Assembly (NCBI GenBank): GCA_021397835.1
Contig: JAJFZO010000566.1
Coordinates: forward strand, 1,178,001-1,242,000
From: Moringa oleifera
Taxonomy: Eukaryota > Streptophyta > Magnoliopsida > Brassicales > Moringaceae
DNA length: 64,000 bases
Direction: 5' to 3'
Part shown: piece by piece, positions 25,481 to 40,598 of the stretch
How the letters are laid out: each line of letters opens with the position of its first letter
How positions within the stretch are numbered: position 1 is the first letter of the stretch
Position numbers and translations under genes: made by a program
The notes under the pieces: generated by a model
Told to the model about the DNA's origin: nothing
What the model saw: only the letters and a program-made list of their open reading frames with translations
The model's database searches: none

Positions 25481-27526
25481 ATGGATACTAGGTTCCAGAA
25501 CATTGGCTTTTCTGGTAATTATTCTTCAAATGCATTCAAGATTTTGGGCTGTTCAATGCAAATTGGAGGAGCTGGGCCTGAGTATGGTGCAGATACCGTC
25601 CTACGTCTCGATTCCCCTGGTTCTTCAATTCCTTGCATGTCTGCCTCAAAAGGAGTGAAACGTAAATGGAGTTTGGTTGATAGATCTATGGAGCATCAAG
25701 TTGGTTCTTCATTGTCCCTTGGGCTTGGCCGCTCATCAAGTTCCTCAGACAGTAAAGGGAGCTCTGCAACTGCTTGCACTACAATGTCTTCAGCCAAAGA
25801 AATAGACGAGGAGTCCTCAATGGACATTGAGTTGGACTTTTCCCTCCATCTGGGCAGTGACAAGATGCCCAGCCCAAAAAAATCTGCTACTTCAAGCATG
25901 AGAAGTCTGATATTGAATCCAAAAGTTGACCTGGAGCTAAGTCTTTCTACTGGCCCCCCTGAATCTGAGATCACAACTGTCCATCCAAGCTCAAGTTCTC
26001 TTCAAATTGGGTCACCTATGCCTGTGGCTGCTGGTGTGGCTCCAAATGCTGATGAAGGATCAACATCATGTCATTGGAAATCAGGGATTGCATTGCCTCC
26101 ATTATGGACTCCAACTGAGAAAGCTAGCTCCTTTTTCACCCAGGTTGCAAGAAATAACAATTCAGCTCCCATTTCTCCGGACTTGTCATCAAGCATGATA
26201 ACAACACCAAAAAGCTCAGTCACCTGTACTTCCGGGATAACACAACAGCAACAGCAACAGCCACAGCATCGCCTCTGTAGCTCTAAGTTGTGTCAGGTTG
26301 AGGGATGTGGAAAGGGAGCCAGAGGTGCTTCTGGTCGTTGTATTTCACATGGTGGTGGTCGGAGATGTCAAAAACCTGGCTGTCACAAGGGAGCTGAGGG
26401 CCGAACTGTTTACTGCAAGGCCCATGGGGGTGGCCGGCGTTGTGAATTCCTTGGCTGCACAAAGAGTGCGGAAGGTCGCACTGACTTTTGTATTGCCCAT
26501 GGTGGTGGTCGGAGATGCAGTCATGAGGGGTGCACTCGAGCTGCCAGAGGAAAATCAGGACTGTGTATCAGGCATGGTGGTGGCAAGAGATGTCAGAGAG
26601 AAAATTGCACAAAGAGTGCAGAAGGCCTGTCTGGTCTTTGTATTTCACATGGAGGAGGCCGCCGATGCCAATATATAGGATGTACAAAAGGGGCGCAAGG
26701 GAGCACGATGTTCTGCAAGGCACATGGTGGGGGAAAAAGGTGCACTTTTCCTGGGTGTACCAAGGGTGCAGAAGGAAGCACACCGTTTTGTAAAGGACAT
26801 GGTGGAGGGAAAAGGTGTGCCTTCCAAGGTGGTGGGGTTTGCTCAAAGAGTGTACATGGGGGGACCAACTTCTGTGTGGCTCATGGAGGTGGTAAGAGGT
26901 GTGCTGTGCCTGACTGCACAAAGAGTGCAAGGGGACGGACCGATTTTTGTGTCCGTCATGGTGGGGGCAAGAGATGCAAGTTTGAAGGGTGTGGCAAGAG
27001 TGCACAAGGTAGCACTGACTTTTGCAAGGCACATGGTGGAGGGAAGAGATGCTCCTGGGGCCACCCTGGGTCAGAGTATGGCAACCAACATTCTGGTCCT
27101 TGCAACTCTTTCGCCAGGGGGAAGACAGGTCTCTGTGCACTCCATAGTGGCTTGGTGCAGGATAAGAGGGTTCATGGAGGTATTAACCTGGGACCTGTTA
27201 TGCAGGACCCAAAACCTAGCAAACCTGAGAAGTTGAAAGAGGTTGTCTGTTTTGAAGACATGAATGTTGACATTGTGAAGATGGGAAGTTCTTTAGGAAC
27301 TTGTTCTGATTTGAAACAATATGAAGTGCTGAGCCATATCTCAGTTGCAGAAAGGGGTGCTTCATCAATGTCAGTGCCTGTTCCAGAAGGTAGGGTGCAT
27401 GGTGGAAGCTTGATGGCAATGTTGACAAGCAGCTCCGGTCTCAGCTCTAGCAATAGCAGCAAAGGTGTGGCTGGTGATCAATCAGACCCCAGAAAATCTT
27501 ATGTGATGCCTCAGAACTGGATGTAA
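25481..27526 (+). CDS. Loricrin-like / WRKY19-like Cys/His-repeat protein
   Basis: A single coding exon gives 681 residues, starting MDTRFQNIGF; the frame is open upstream, but 25481 is the first ATG. From residue 271 to 555 there are eleven tandem units of about 25 residues, each C-x4-C-x10-C-x2-H followed by GGG(K/R)(R/K), a probable zinc-binding array. Unit 8 has three extra residues and unit 11 is divergent. The N-terminal part is Ser-rich, with a basic VKRKW patch near residue 60, two EAR-like LxLxL motifs (LSLGL 78-82, LELSL 151-155) and a short poly-Gln run before the array. The same repeat precedes the WRKY domain of Arabidopsis WRKY19, but no WRKYGQK is present here. It resembles Arabidopsis At1g64140 (annotated loricrin-like), which neighbours PAM71. 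A nuclear repressor role is inferred from the EAR-like motifs only. Confidence 0.88.
   Translation: MDTRFQNIGFSGNYSSNAFKILGCSMQIGGAGPEYGADTVLRLDSPGSSIPCMSASKGVKRKWSLVDRSMEHQVGSSLSLGLGRSSSSSDSKGSSATACTTMSSAKEIDEESSMDIELDFSLHLGSDKMPSPKKSATSSMRSLILNPKVDLELSLSTGPPESEITTVHPSSSSLQIGSPMPVAAGVAPNADEGSTSCHWKSGIALPPLWTPTEKASSFFTQVARNNNSAPISPDLSSSMITTPKSSVTCTSGITQQQQQQPQHRLCSSKLCQVEGCGKGARGASGRCISHGGGRRCQKPGCHKGAEGRTVYCKAHGGGRRCEFLGCTKSAEGRTDFCIAHGGGRRCSHEGCTRAARGKSGLCIRHGGGKRCQRENCTKSAEGLSGLCISHGGGRRCQYIGCTKGAQGSTMFCKAHGGGKRCTFPGCTKGAEGSTPFCKGHGGGKRCAFQGGGVCSKSVHGGTNFCVAHGGGKRCAVPDCTKSARGRTDFCVRHGGGKRCKFEGCGKSAQGSTDFCKAHGGGKRCSWGHPGSEYGNQHSGPCNSFARGKTGLCALHSGLVQDKRVHGGINLGPVMQDPKPSKPEKLKEVVCFEDMNVDIVKMGSSLGTCSDLKQYEVLSHISVAERGASSMSVPVPEGRVHGGSLMAMLTSSSGLSSSNSSKGVAGDQSDPRKSYVMPQNWM
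26291..27147 (+). repeat. Eleven-unit, 75-bp coding tandem repeat
   Basis: The Cys/His array is a DNA tandem repeat of 75-bp units (84 bp for unit 8). Units have diverged at silent sites while keeping all Cys and His codons, so selection rather than recent expansion maintains it. Long open frames on the opposite strand here are by-products of the repeat. Confidence 0.85.
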
Positions 27527-28470
27527 ATGCAAGATGCTACTCTTGTTCTTGATTTGGTGTTTTAGTCTGTGTAGTAATTGGCGATCAAAAAAGTTGCTGT
27601 CATTTATTGGTTTGAATGGTGATAATATGCAAGTTTGGGGAATCAGGTTAGGACCTAGTTAGGATTTGAGTCAGTCCTTTAGTCTTGTTTCATGTAAATA
27701 TCTATGTAATCTTAAGCAGCTTGTTGTCACACAGTTTGCCGCCTGTCTGTTCGGTCAGTTTATCAGACATTCTGGTTAAATAAAGTTTTTACTGTGATAT
27801 ATTTGCTGCTAAAGTGCCTCTGAGTTCTTTAATACTGTTGAAATTAATTGCCCTGTAACTGCTTCACCTGGGGGCAAAATTGTGAGGAGGTTATGTACCT
27901 AGACATGATTCAGAAGCTGTTCTTCTGTCTGTTGAATAACTTACATCTAAAAGATTTGGTTTCTACAGTTTATGATGTTTTTGTATTATGACAAAAATAA
28001 GTCTATGCCTTTATTTAAGTCAAGCTACCAACTTTGGACTAAGCAAGCAGAGTCATAACATTCATCGGCAAAGTCATACTTGAGATGCTTTGCCTTTGGT
28101 AAAGCCACTGGTGGTCATTCAGCATACATTAGACCTGCTAAGCGAGAATTTGAGAACCAAATGACAGAGTTGCCAGCCCAAGTTCTGATTGATGTATAAC
28201 AGGGGCCTCTGTCTCTTGCTTTGGTCAATGGCCCTGCTTTCATAGATGCTGGTGACTTCTCTCTGTTCTACTAGTTTGCAGATTCATGTCCTGCAGAATT
28301 TCCTTACAGAATTTGTTATTGATAACTTACTTTTTCAAGAAATCAAACTTTATTTTTGGTTGAATACAACATCTTCAATTTAGAGACACTGATCTATTCT
28401 CCTTGGCTCAATAGTATATCTCTGGTACAAGATTAATATGCTAGTCTGTATACACCTATATCCCCTGCTT
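27527..28470. other. 3' UTR and spacer between convergent genes
   Basis: A polyadenylation signal AATAAA is at 27779-27784, about 250 bp after the stop. The rest is the shared 3' flank with the minus-strand ALMT gene. No other feature is seen. Confidence 0.55.
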
Positions 28471-30985
28471 CTATACAGGCTCATGCTTGAACTTGGCCAG
28501 CTTCGAGAGCTCATCAACTGCTTCAACCAAGTGATCAAGCCTCGCCACAAACTCAATAAGCAATGAAGTGAACGTGGCAAGAGACAATGCTGCAGTGCTC
28601 TCAAGTGCCCTCATCCTCTGCAAGGTAACCCCTCCCTCTTCTTCAAAAGCATCCACTTCTCTAGACGGCCATGAGTACAGCCTTCTTGACTGCTTCCTCA
28701 TCATCTCAGGGTATGACTCTGCCTGCGTCCCTGACTCTGTGTTTTGTGTCATCAGGTTTAAGTTCTTCCCCAGGCAACTGCTGTCCAATTCAGCCAGCTT
28801 CTTCGAGATATTAGATGATGGAGCATGGGAGAGCTTGGAAGCGTACTGATCAGGAGGATCACAGTTGGGTGTGAGGAGGTAAGAATGCAGGTCTATTGCC
28901 CGCTGGAGCCGTTCTGTTGAGCTGTGAACTCTTTTCAGTAGGGAAGCTTTTAGGCTTTGCTCCATGGCACTAATGTCCTTCCCCAAGCTCCTTACCAGCG
29001 AGGCCGCCTGGCTTGTCACCTCTTGAATCTCCGACTGGAATGTGATCCGCAGATTGTAAGGTGCCTGAATTCAATACAACAATGAATCCCATGAAAAACC
29101 GATAAGAAGATCACAACTTTATGCAGTATCACTACCTAGGAATCTCAATTAGGTGATTGTTTGTGACAGAGAACAAAGAATATGTGTTCATGTTTGTCAG
29201 CTGTGTTTCGAATAAATCCTTCTCACCCCAAAATTCGCACCACATAAGAACAAGAACATGGTGTAATCCATATTGCTTGGATCCTCAAGCCCTTATCTTT
29301 ATATCATGGCCTCTTCTCCTTTCGTATTATTCCCTTTGCCAGAAATCTGGACCATTGACCTAACTTTACGCAAAAACTTTCTATTCTTTTAAGTCAAATG
29401 TGAATATCCCGTTTGTTCGTATATTTAGATGGACATATTTACAGGATTGGTTTCTCTGAGAGAATTTCATACCAGTCGTAGAGAAGCAATACCTCTGATA
29501 GAAGACAACAGGAGGGAGAAATTAATACCTGAATCTCTGAGTGTAGAACACCATGAAGAGCCATGACCTCATAGGCACAATATCGAAGAACTGCTCCAAC
29601 TTTGACGTACTCATTCCAAGGATAGAAGAAGTGTCGGAACCTGCCGTGTGGTGGTTCCCATTTTGCGAAGCTTACCTTAATTAAACCAGTGAAACCCAGA
29701 CTGTCATTTCTCTGTTAGTGTTGTTACTGAGAAAACTGTGAGGATAAGGATTAAAAAAAAAAAGAAAGGTGATGAGGAAACTTGAGAGAGTCTACCAGAG
29801 ATTCCAGTTTTGCTGAGGAGTTCAACGTGGCTTGGCATTTCTTGTAAGCAGTCTCATCTGGGAATTCATCTAGGACGTTCTTGCAGAACTCTGAATGATG
29901 AAAGTCTTCATCTTCCAAGTAGTTCTTCACACATTCTGTCAAAGTTTCAGAACTCTTGAATGTTCAGATATATGATAGACATTGATGATTTGATGGATGC
30001 CAAATTATAGCTTACCTTCAAGAGAGTCAGCAACGGAGTTGAAGCTGTTGACTAGCTCCTTGTGGAGTTGCTCCCCAGCCCAGATCGGGAAGACAAGCAC
30101 GTTAACGAGGACTGCTACAATGCCTCCAATGGCGATAGAGTAAAGCCTATCCATGGCAGTTCTGAGGGGGGAACCCATTCTATATCCGGACACTATGATT
30201 AAGCAGTAGGTGAAGAGTATAACCCTGAAACCATACTCATATGGCACCAATGATGGCCATAACTTCAAGAATGATGTAACAGCGCCTGCATGCATAGAAT
30301 ATCAGGATCATATACTCAGCTGATCAATACCAAGTTAAACTTTGTGCTTCAATTCACATGGATGAAATCTGGAATAAGTCGATCGTACCAATTACAAAGA
30401 TGCTGATGCCAATTATGAAAGGCTCAGCCACCCGTCCACTTTGCAGAGCCAGCTGAGCTATAGAAATGGCCAAGATTCCTGCAAGCAAGCTGCCAAGTGC
30501 CCGGTTGAGTCCTCTGTTGAATGTTGAACCTTGGGAAGCCAAAAATAAAAAATAAAAAAAAAATCAGGCTACTGTATGATATGCTGAAACCCTGTGATGA
30601 GAAATTAATTATTATGCTTTTATGCCATTAGCTTCGGCCATTTAAGTTCTTAGCTCACATAGAAATGAAAGAATAATCAATGCTATATACCGACTGTATA
30701 TTCGAACATGATTGCAACTGTAAGGATGGACCAGATGATATTGGTGCCAAATACTTCATAAGGTGCCCGAAATAGTATTAGCAAAGACACCAGCAGAACA
30801 GCTAGTCCCACTTTGAATGAGAATTTTACTCGGTTGCTATCTTCTTTCGCAAATTCCCATATTCTTCTAAACGAAGCTTTACAGGAGAAACCTGATCCCT
30901 TCCCAGCAGCTGCTTCCAGCTCTTTTGCTTTGGCAGCTGATGGGATATTGATCTTAACACTACTACTGCCCTTTTTCCCATTCAT
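28471..30985 (-). CDS. Aluminum-activated malate transporter (ALMT) family anion channel
   Basis: Six exons on the minus strand give 528 residues: 30691-30985, 30389-30529, 30016-30285, 29796-29935, 29529-29675, 28471-29064. ALMTs are plant anion channels (malate, chloride) of the plasma membrane or tonoplast, used in Al tolerance, guard cells and vacuolar storage. The N-terminal half has about six hydrophobic segments, starting with KVGLAVLLVSLLILF and including EYTVG, NRGLNRALGSLLAG, YEYGFRV and FPIWAGE. The cytosolic C-terminal half holds the conserved WEP motif (KWEPPHG, about residues 287-293) and a helical tail. The start at 30985 (MNGKKGSSS) is preferred over an upstream in-frame start at 31189 that would add 68 atypical residues. 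The sequence looks like the vacuolar-type clade, but assignment to one Arabidopsis member is not safe. Confidence 0.92.
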
Positions 30986-33553
30986 TCTCCAGTGATTATG
31001 AACTCTCTCTTCCAACACTATCACCAGTACAGGTTGCCAAACAAGGTAAGATGGATTAGCTAGTGAGAGGAAGATGGATGGAGCGAGCGGAGGGGATGAT
31101 AGTTTAAGAATATATAGCAGTACTTGATATTCAGTTTGGATATGTTGAAGACTTGTGTGATGAGAGGAACAAAGTAACACGAAGAGCAATTGGTGTGGAA
31201 GGAGTTTAAGTTGCAGGTTGCAACTGGGGGAAAGAAAGTATGTCTAGTCAGAATATGAGACATCCAGGAAGCGAATAATACAGCAATAATAGAAGAGAAG
31301 ATGGAGAGGAAAACTTAGGATAAAGATGCTTAACCTCAATAATGTTGCTTTAATGGAGAATTAGAATTAGAATCTTACGTTGCATGGCATGGCATGGCAA
31401 TTTTCCTATCTCCACGTCTGCTCTCTTGAAAGGTGGCAGTGACAACAAGAGCTAGCAACAACGACAACACGAGCAAGTTATAATCACTAAAAACTCCATA
31501 GCTATGCTGCTATGTATTAGCATGCATGCACAAATTTAACTATTTCATAGAGAAGCCTCTTTGCTTACTTCATGTGGGGGGTTAGGCGATGATTAGGACT
31601 AGTTGGTTCTCGATTGTTATCTTGATCCGAGAGAGACACACAAGTTGCTATTATATCACGTTGAAGAATTTTCCATCCCTCTCTCAATGGCAAATTTATT
31701 GGTGCCTTCATGGATATATGTTGAAAGATTAGTCTAGATTTTTTAAATTTTAAAAAAATATATTAAATTTTTAAGACCGTTTCATTCATATATTTGTTTT
31801 ATCTATATTCGCCACGTTATCGAATTAATTGAAATGTATATCTAAATAATATATATATGTTAATATTTTATGTATAAATTAAATTATTTTCAAAATAATA
31901 ACAAATTATAAAGTTTTTATGAGAAAACAATATTCTTATTTTCTTAAAATTTAAGTAAGTTTTTATGAAATTTTTTTGCGAGTTTTCATTAACGTTTGAG
32001 AAAACTCATCAACCTTTTAACAATGATTATATATATATAAATGCTTTCCTTGCCTTTAATCCGATCCCGTCTAGGGTTTTATGTTGATGCCATATATATT
32101 CATTCTTAAGTATTCTCTATCAATCTCTTCTATCTTCTACCTATTTGTATAGTTAATGTTACTTTAGAGTGGAATAGATGCTTAGAATATTTTGAAAGCG
32201 CAAATGGGGATTAGCCTATAGACTTCACATTTTTGCTTACCTCATAACAATTCATCAAGAGAAGTATAACAAAGAAAATGTTATAATATTCTTCAAAATC
32301 AAATTTGAGGAAGGTACTAGTCCATGCAAATGATCGATCCAAAGGAACATATTCCATATCCATTTAGGGTTTAATTTCATCTTTCTTGCATGAGAAAATA
32401 TGTTAAACCCTAGAAAATCCGAACCCATATGCTTATAATTAAGCCCTTGCAATCCCATTTTCTTGAACTTATTCAAAGTAAGGCGACAAAGTAGAAATCT
32501 TATGACAATTACCCTGCGACAATTGATACCGGCAACCTCATTGATGCTCTAGGGGGACAATTCATACTTTAGGGTTTTCAAAATCTTTTGAGGTTACCCG
32601 GTGATTGAAACCGGCAGCCTCATTGACATTGCTATCAAGGGATAATTCATATATACTTTAGGGTTTCCACTTATTCAAATAATTGAGCTGCATCGACGAG
32701 TTTGAAGAGGATCCGTAAGCTCATTTGAAATGTACAACCACTAAGATAGAGTGATTTAAGACGTTTTTGGTATTTGATTTTGAAGAAGAAAGATAATATT
32801 AATATTCTGATTCTGATTCTGATTTTGCCACAAAAAATGTAGCCACTACAAATTATATATATTCCATGGAGATTGAGATTTGCATGGCGAAACCTATTTT
32901 GTTGCTTTAGTGGTTCAGTGTCTATGAAGATTCTTATAGTCAAAAGGTTTAACATTTGAAGAATTTTTCAAGAATATTAAACAAATATATATTTTTTTAA
33001 TAATTATGATGCTCCTTAAAATTTGGGAGAGCAAAAACTCAATGACTAATACACGAAACGTTGAATTTAATGACAATAAAAATTTAATACCCATAAAAAA
33101 AGATTTAAATTTTAGATTTGATCTACAAGTCGACCATTATTTACTAATAAATTAAATAACTTAAAGTTATTTGTTATTAAAAAATTATCTTAATTATTAA
33201 ATAATATTTAATTTATTTTCTTATATAGAGAATCAATACATTTTTTGTTCTACTTGATTAGATAAGATTGAACTGAATTTTTTGTTTCAGTTATGGGGTT
33301 TTATAAAAAAAAAATATTTTCAGAAGAAAGATTATTACAAATAAAATAACAAATAGATACTTAAAATTAGAAGCTTCACTTTATGTTTTTTTTCCCCTAA
33401 ATTACGAATTTACATTTTCTTTTACAACAAATTAAAGTTGAACTTACAAAATAAAGATAAAATATATAAACTAAATAAGATAAAAATAAATAATTTGAGT
33501 TCAATTATATTTTCAAAGCAATAATAAAGATAATAACTCTGCCATAGCGTCTG
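30986..33553. other. ALMT promoter and AT-rich spacer
   Basis: The ALMT leader and promoter occupy roughly 30986-31700 and include a GCATG pentamer repeat near 31381. Beyond it is AT-rich spacer with an imperfect direct duplication about 82 bp apart at about 32518 and 32600 (shared ACCGGCARCCTCATTGA), and an (ATTCTG)n run near 32803-32823. No gene was recognised. Confidence 0.5.
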
Positions 33554-33625
33554 GCGTTTGTAGTCCAACGGTTAGGATAATTGCCTTCCAAGCAATAGAC
33601 CCGGGTTCGACTCCCGGCAAACGCA
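33554..33625 (+). tRNA. tRNA-Gly (UCC anticodon)
   Basis: A 72-nt intronless nuclear tRNA. The acceptor stem GCGTTTG pairs fully with CAAACGC, discriminator A. The D-arm is GTCC/GGAT, the anticodon arm ATTGC-CTTCCAA-GCAAT with TCC at positions 34-36, and the T-arm CCGGG-TTCGACT-CCCGG. The internal B box GGTTCGACTCC is intact, and a T-rich stretch follows for Pol III termination. It reads GGA codons. Confidence 0.95.
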
Positions 33626-34511
33626 AATTTCTTTTCCATTTTTTCACTTTTGTTCTACCTGGGCTTGTTCAGTACTGGGTCGGCCGATTCTATTTGATGA
33701 GCTTATTGCATTGCATTTATAGGGTTTGCTTATTATTTTTTGGGGGGAAGTCGGCTTTTGTTTTCACGATCTTAACAGAAAGAAGCCGACCGGGCCGAAT
33801 GGCCCGTAAAAGAATTTTAATTACCATCTAGACTTGTAGCTTTTTTGTTCATAAATTGTATTGGAGGGGCGTGAGTTACACTGACTGTGCAAGCGCGTGA
33901 ATGTATACGGTCATTCCCTTCCTTCTTTGCCATCTTCCCTGAATCACCGCCGAATCTATTTTTGCACTTGCGAAATAGGATAATTGTAATGACCATATTG
34001 CTCCAGACATCGACCGGCGGTCTTCTTATCTGCTGCGGTAACTCTCATACTAACACACAACGAGAAGTGGAAGTCTGACTGCCACATGGAAGAAAGATTT
34101 CAAATAATTAAAATTATTATTTTTATGTATATTAAGATTAACATGCGATGATACAACACAAAATTAATGATTATATTTTTCATTTACAAGTTTTTATTAG
34201 TATTAATATAATAAATTATAAAAATTATCATAATTTTATTTATTTAATTTTTTCATATTAATTTAATAAATAAGAGAATAAAAATCAACAATTGAGATCA
34301 GCAAAAACATTTTTGATCACCTTGCTCAACTTACGGTGCTCACGACCACATCGTCACTTACCCTAGTGAAGCCCATTTTGGTAATCTACCTCCTTGTTCG
34401 TGCTTTCGGACACGGACCCCTAAAAACTCTCCCTTTGATCTCTCCGTCCTGCTCTTTGTGTTTCTCTGTGGGTCTCTGTCTGTTGTTTTACTCTCATTGA
34501 CCACAACCCAA
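33626..34511. other. Spacer and CDPK promoter/leader
   Basis: No gene is seen. AT-rich DNA at 34.1-34.3 kb gives way to a GC-richer leader before the kinase ATG. The open frame at 33887-34078 matches nothing known. Confidence 0.5.
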
Positions 34512-37786
<3,275 letters not shown>

Positions 37787-38354
37787 GCTCAACTCATTTT
37801 ACTTGTTTGCTGGCTTAAATTCATGGATTGACTGGGTTGTTCATTTATCCGGGCTTTATGGTCACTGGGATAATTCCTTCTAATCTCAGTTTGTGGCTCG
37901 TCTTAATACCACATGCCCATCATGCACAAAAGTGGATATATACTCCTTATCACAGAGAATGTAATTATCTTGAGGTTGGCAGAGTTTCTTGCTGGTTGCA
38001 TCGGGTGTAAATGCTATTAAACTTCTTGCTCTTTTTCTTAATTTGACCACTTTCCTTTAGCCAGGAAGAAGAATCTGTGTACCGAAATGGCGATGACCTT
38101 TATGGACTCTGAGTTGCTTTGATTAGGTCTGTTTGCTTGAAAGAATGTGTTCATGATGCTTTTTTAGAAACTCTGAGTTGCTTCATTGATAGTTACATGG
38201 GAATTGATTTTTGAGTTGTTATGGATTGTTTTAGCATGAAGTGTACCCTTTGAGCAGTATCAGCTGCAGACTGAATTTCAGGTTGGTGGACAGTTGATTG
38301 TTGTTAAGGTCTGATGAAATGACATTTGCTCATTTGTGCTTGAATATGATGGGT

Positions 38355-38800
38355 TCAGGATGATCTCCAGGATCTGCTCTAACAGCTTAATATGCATTCA
38401 GGATGATCTCTGATTCTAGCAGGATCAAATCTAACAATGTAACATGTAATCAGGATGATCTCTGATTCTATCTGGTTTCAGTTCAGTGAAAACAGGACTG
38501 TCTCTGATTCTACCAAGGTTCAATTTTGGCCTGTTCTTCTAAGCTATGAAGGTAGGTATAATTCTATCAGGGTTCAGTTTTGGCCTGTTTAGTGGAAACA
38601 GGACCATCTCTGATTCTAACAGGGTTCAGTCTCCATTCATCTCTGACACTAACAGGGTTTAGTTTTGGCCTGTTCCTCTAAGGTCCCCTGGATGAACCAG
38701 GATGATAGCTATAATCGTACGAGGGTCCAGTCTCACAGCATAATACCCAGAAATAGTGAAAACAGGATGACCTAGGTTGGCCTGATTATCTGAGGTCAGC
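38355..38800. repeat. Degenerate minisatellite downstream of CDPK
   Basis: Variants of CAGGATGATCTCTGATTCTA, of AACAGGGTTCAG and of TTTTGGCCTGTT recur in changing combinations. CAGGATGATCTC begins near 38356, 38399 and 38451. GTTCARTTTTGGCCTGTT-type blocks occur near 38518, 38573 and 38655, and AACAGGAC near 38490 and 38597. Units are about 45-100 bp and imperfect. No coding or hairpin structure was found. Confidence 0.7.
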
Positions 38801-39274
38801 TGTTGTTCATCTGGCAAAGTTACAGCCCATTGATGAATTTGAGGATTACAGGGCCTTGGTGATGAAAATAATGGCTATATAAATATTAGATTTATAATTA
38901 TGACCCAAATCTTAAATTTAATTTGATACCAAATTTAAATATTACAGTAAATTTTGTGAATTATATATAAAATTATTTAATATGTAAAATGTAATTTAAT
39001 TTTTAATTATATTTAGATTTCACGTAAAAATTGGTTTAATTAGACCATCTCTAAAGCAGCTCCAAAACATTAAATTGATGTTAAAAAATTACTTTTTTAT
39101 CTTCAATAAGCATTAAATTGTAAGTTTCAAAAATACGAAATTGATGTAACGAATGATGTTAGGCATATTTGGTGCAACATCATTCATAGTATCAATTTTT
39201 TTATTATCTTTAATTAAATTAAGTTTTAATACATAATTAAATATGTGAAATTATATTAATATAAAAAATTTTAA

Positions 39275-39815
39275 GGTAAATATCATTTAAAACTTTGAGT
39301 TTAACACTCTCTCTCCAATCAAACATTGACTTTCAAAATGTATCCAAACAGACCCTAATTTATTGATTTTGTCCAAATTAAACCTGACTCAAAATAATTA
39401 TAAAAAATTAATAAGCTTTTCCTTGTAAAAAATGACTAAAAACTTATCAAATAGATTTGACACTTTATTTTAATGTTATTCCTCAAATTTGAATTTTTTT
39501 TTAACTAATTCACTATTTTTTATGAATTTTTTAAAATTTTGATGGTATATTTTTTAAGAAAAATATTTTTAGTACTTAAAATTTTTTGAATTTTTTTATA
39601 ATGATAGCTTAAATATTTTATTACATCCATAAAAAATTATAAGTCAAAATTCGTTGTAAAATCTCTCTAATTTGAATATTTTTAATATTTAAATTTTTCA
39701 ACGAGGTTCAATTTTAACAAAATTAAAATACTAAGGCTTGTTTGGATACTTTTTAAAAGTAAAGGTTTGATTGGAGAGAGAGGGTAAAATTTAAAGTTTT
39801 AAATGAGATTTACCC
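39275..39815. mobile_element. Long-TIR MITE, copy A (best preserved)
   Basis: An element of about 540 bp has terminal inverted repeats of about 80-100 bp. The left end (GGTAAATATCATTTAAAACT, then CTCTCTCTCCAATCAAAC, then TATCCAAACAGACC) matches the reverse complement of the right end (GGTAAATCTCATTTAAAACT, CCTCTCTCTCCAATCAAAC, TATCCAAACAAGCC) with few differences. AAAATTTT sits outside both ends and may be a target-site duplication of about 8 bp, though it is palindromic. There is no coding capacity. The interior aligns with copies B and C. The structure suggests a Mutator-like or hAT-like non-autonomous transposon. Confidence 0.7.
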
Positions 39816-40598
39816 AAAATTTTATTATTAAAGACATCTCGTTACAAATTTTAAATAACACTCATATTCAATATATAAAATTTATTTTATTTTATTAATT
39901 AAATATTTAATTAATATGAAAATTGTGTAAGATATTTATTTTAAAATATTAATTACATCATTTTAATGTAATATGTTAGAAATGAAAAATTTTAGTATCA
40001 AAATATTATTAAAAAAATATGTTTTTTCATATCAAAATGATGTAATTTTTGTTGTCCACCATTAAAAAGGGTCTTAATCTCCAATAAATACAAAAAAAGA
40101 TTAATAGTATTGAAGGATAAAACTTACTAATTAGCTGATCTAATTATTTAAATAATTTTATAATTATGATGATAGATTACTTTAGAAAATATTTAATATT
40201 CTAAAAATATAAATAATATTCTTCAAATAACTTTATCCTTTGAAGAAAAATGTTATTTCCTAAATATTATTAGTTTTAGAAAATCCAACTGAAAATCGAG
40301 ATCCAAAGCTCATAATAAATTAATTTTTTTAATTCCTTTCTGTGGCCCCCACCAAGATTAGAACGCAAAAACACTGTGAAAAAGACCCGCGACACTTGGA
40401 TCAAGTTCGTTTCCAAGCACCTTCGACGCATTCAATTCAGGTTGTTTGCTTTGTCTTGTTTGTGATTGATGTAGAGAAATCTATCGTTAGTGATAACCTC
40501 TCTTCGTATTCTGTATGAGCTTTGATTAGACGACGCCGCAAGAGGAAGCGAGCTCCTGCGCCAGCCACACCTAGCTCCCACTCTCTCTGCAGCCAATC

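Larger units (their letters stand above)
37787..40598. other. CDPK 3' flank, minisatellite, MITE and HAK promoter
   Basis: The 3' UTR of the CDPK runs into a degenerate minisatellite (38355-38800). AT-rich DNA carrying a MITE follows at 39.27-39.82 kb, then the leader of the potassium transporter from about 40.33 kb. No extra gene is seen. Confidence 0.55.

Noticed and set aside
26568..27140. 190-codon Cys/His-rich frame on the minus strand
   Set aside because: It is the antisense shadow of the 75-bp coding repeat; the plus-strand frame is longer, conserved and has the family structure.
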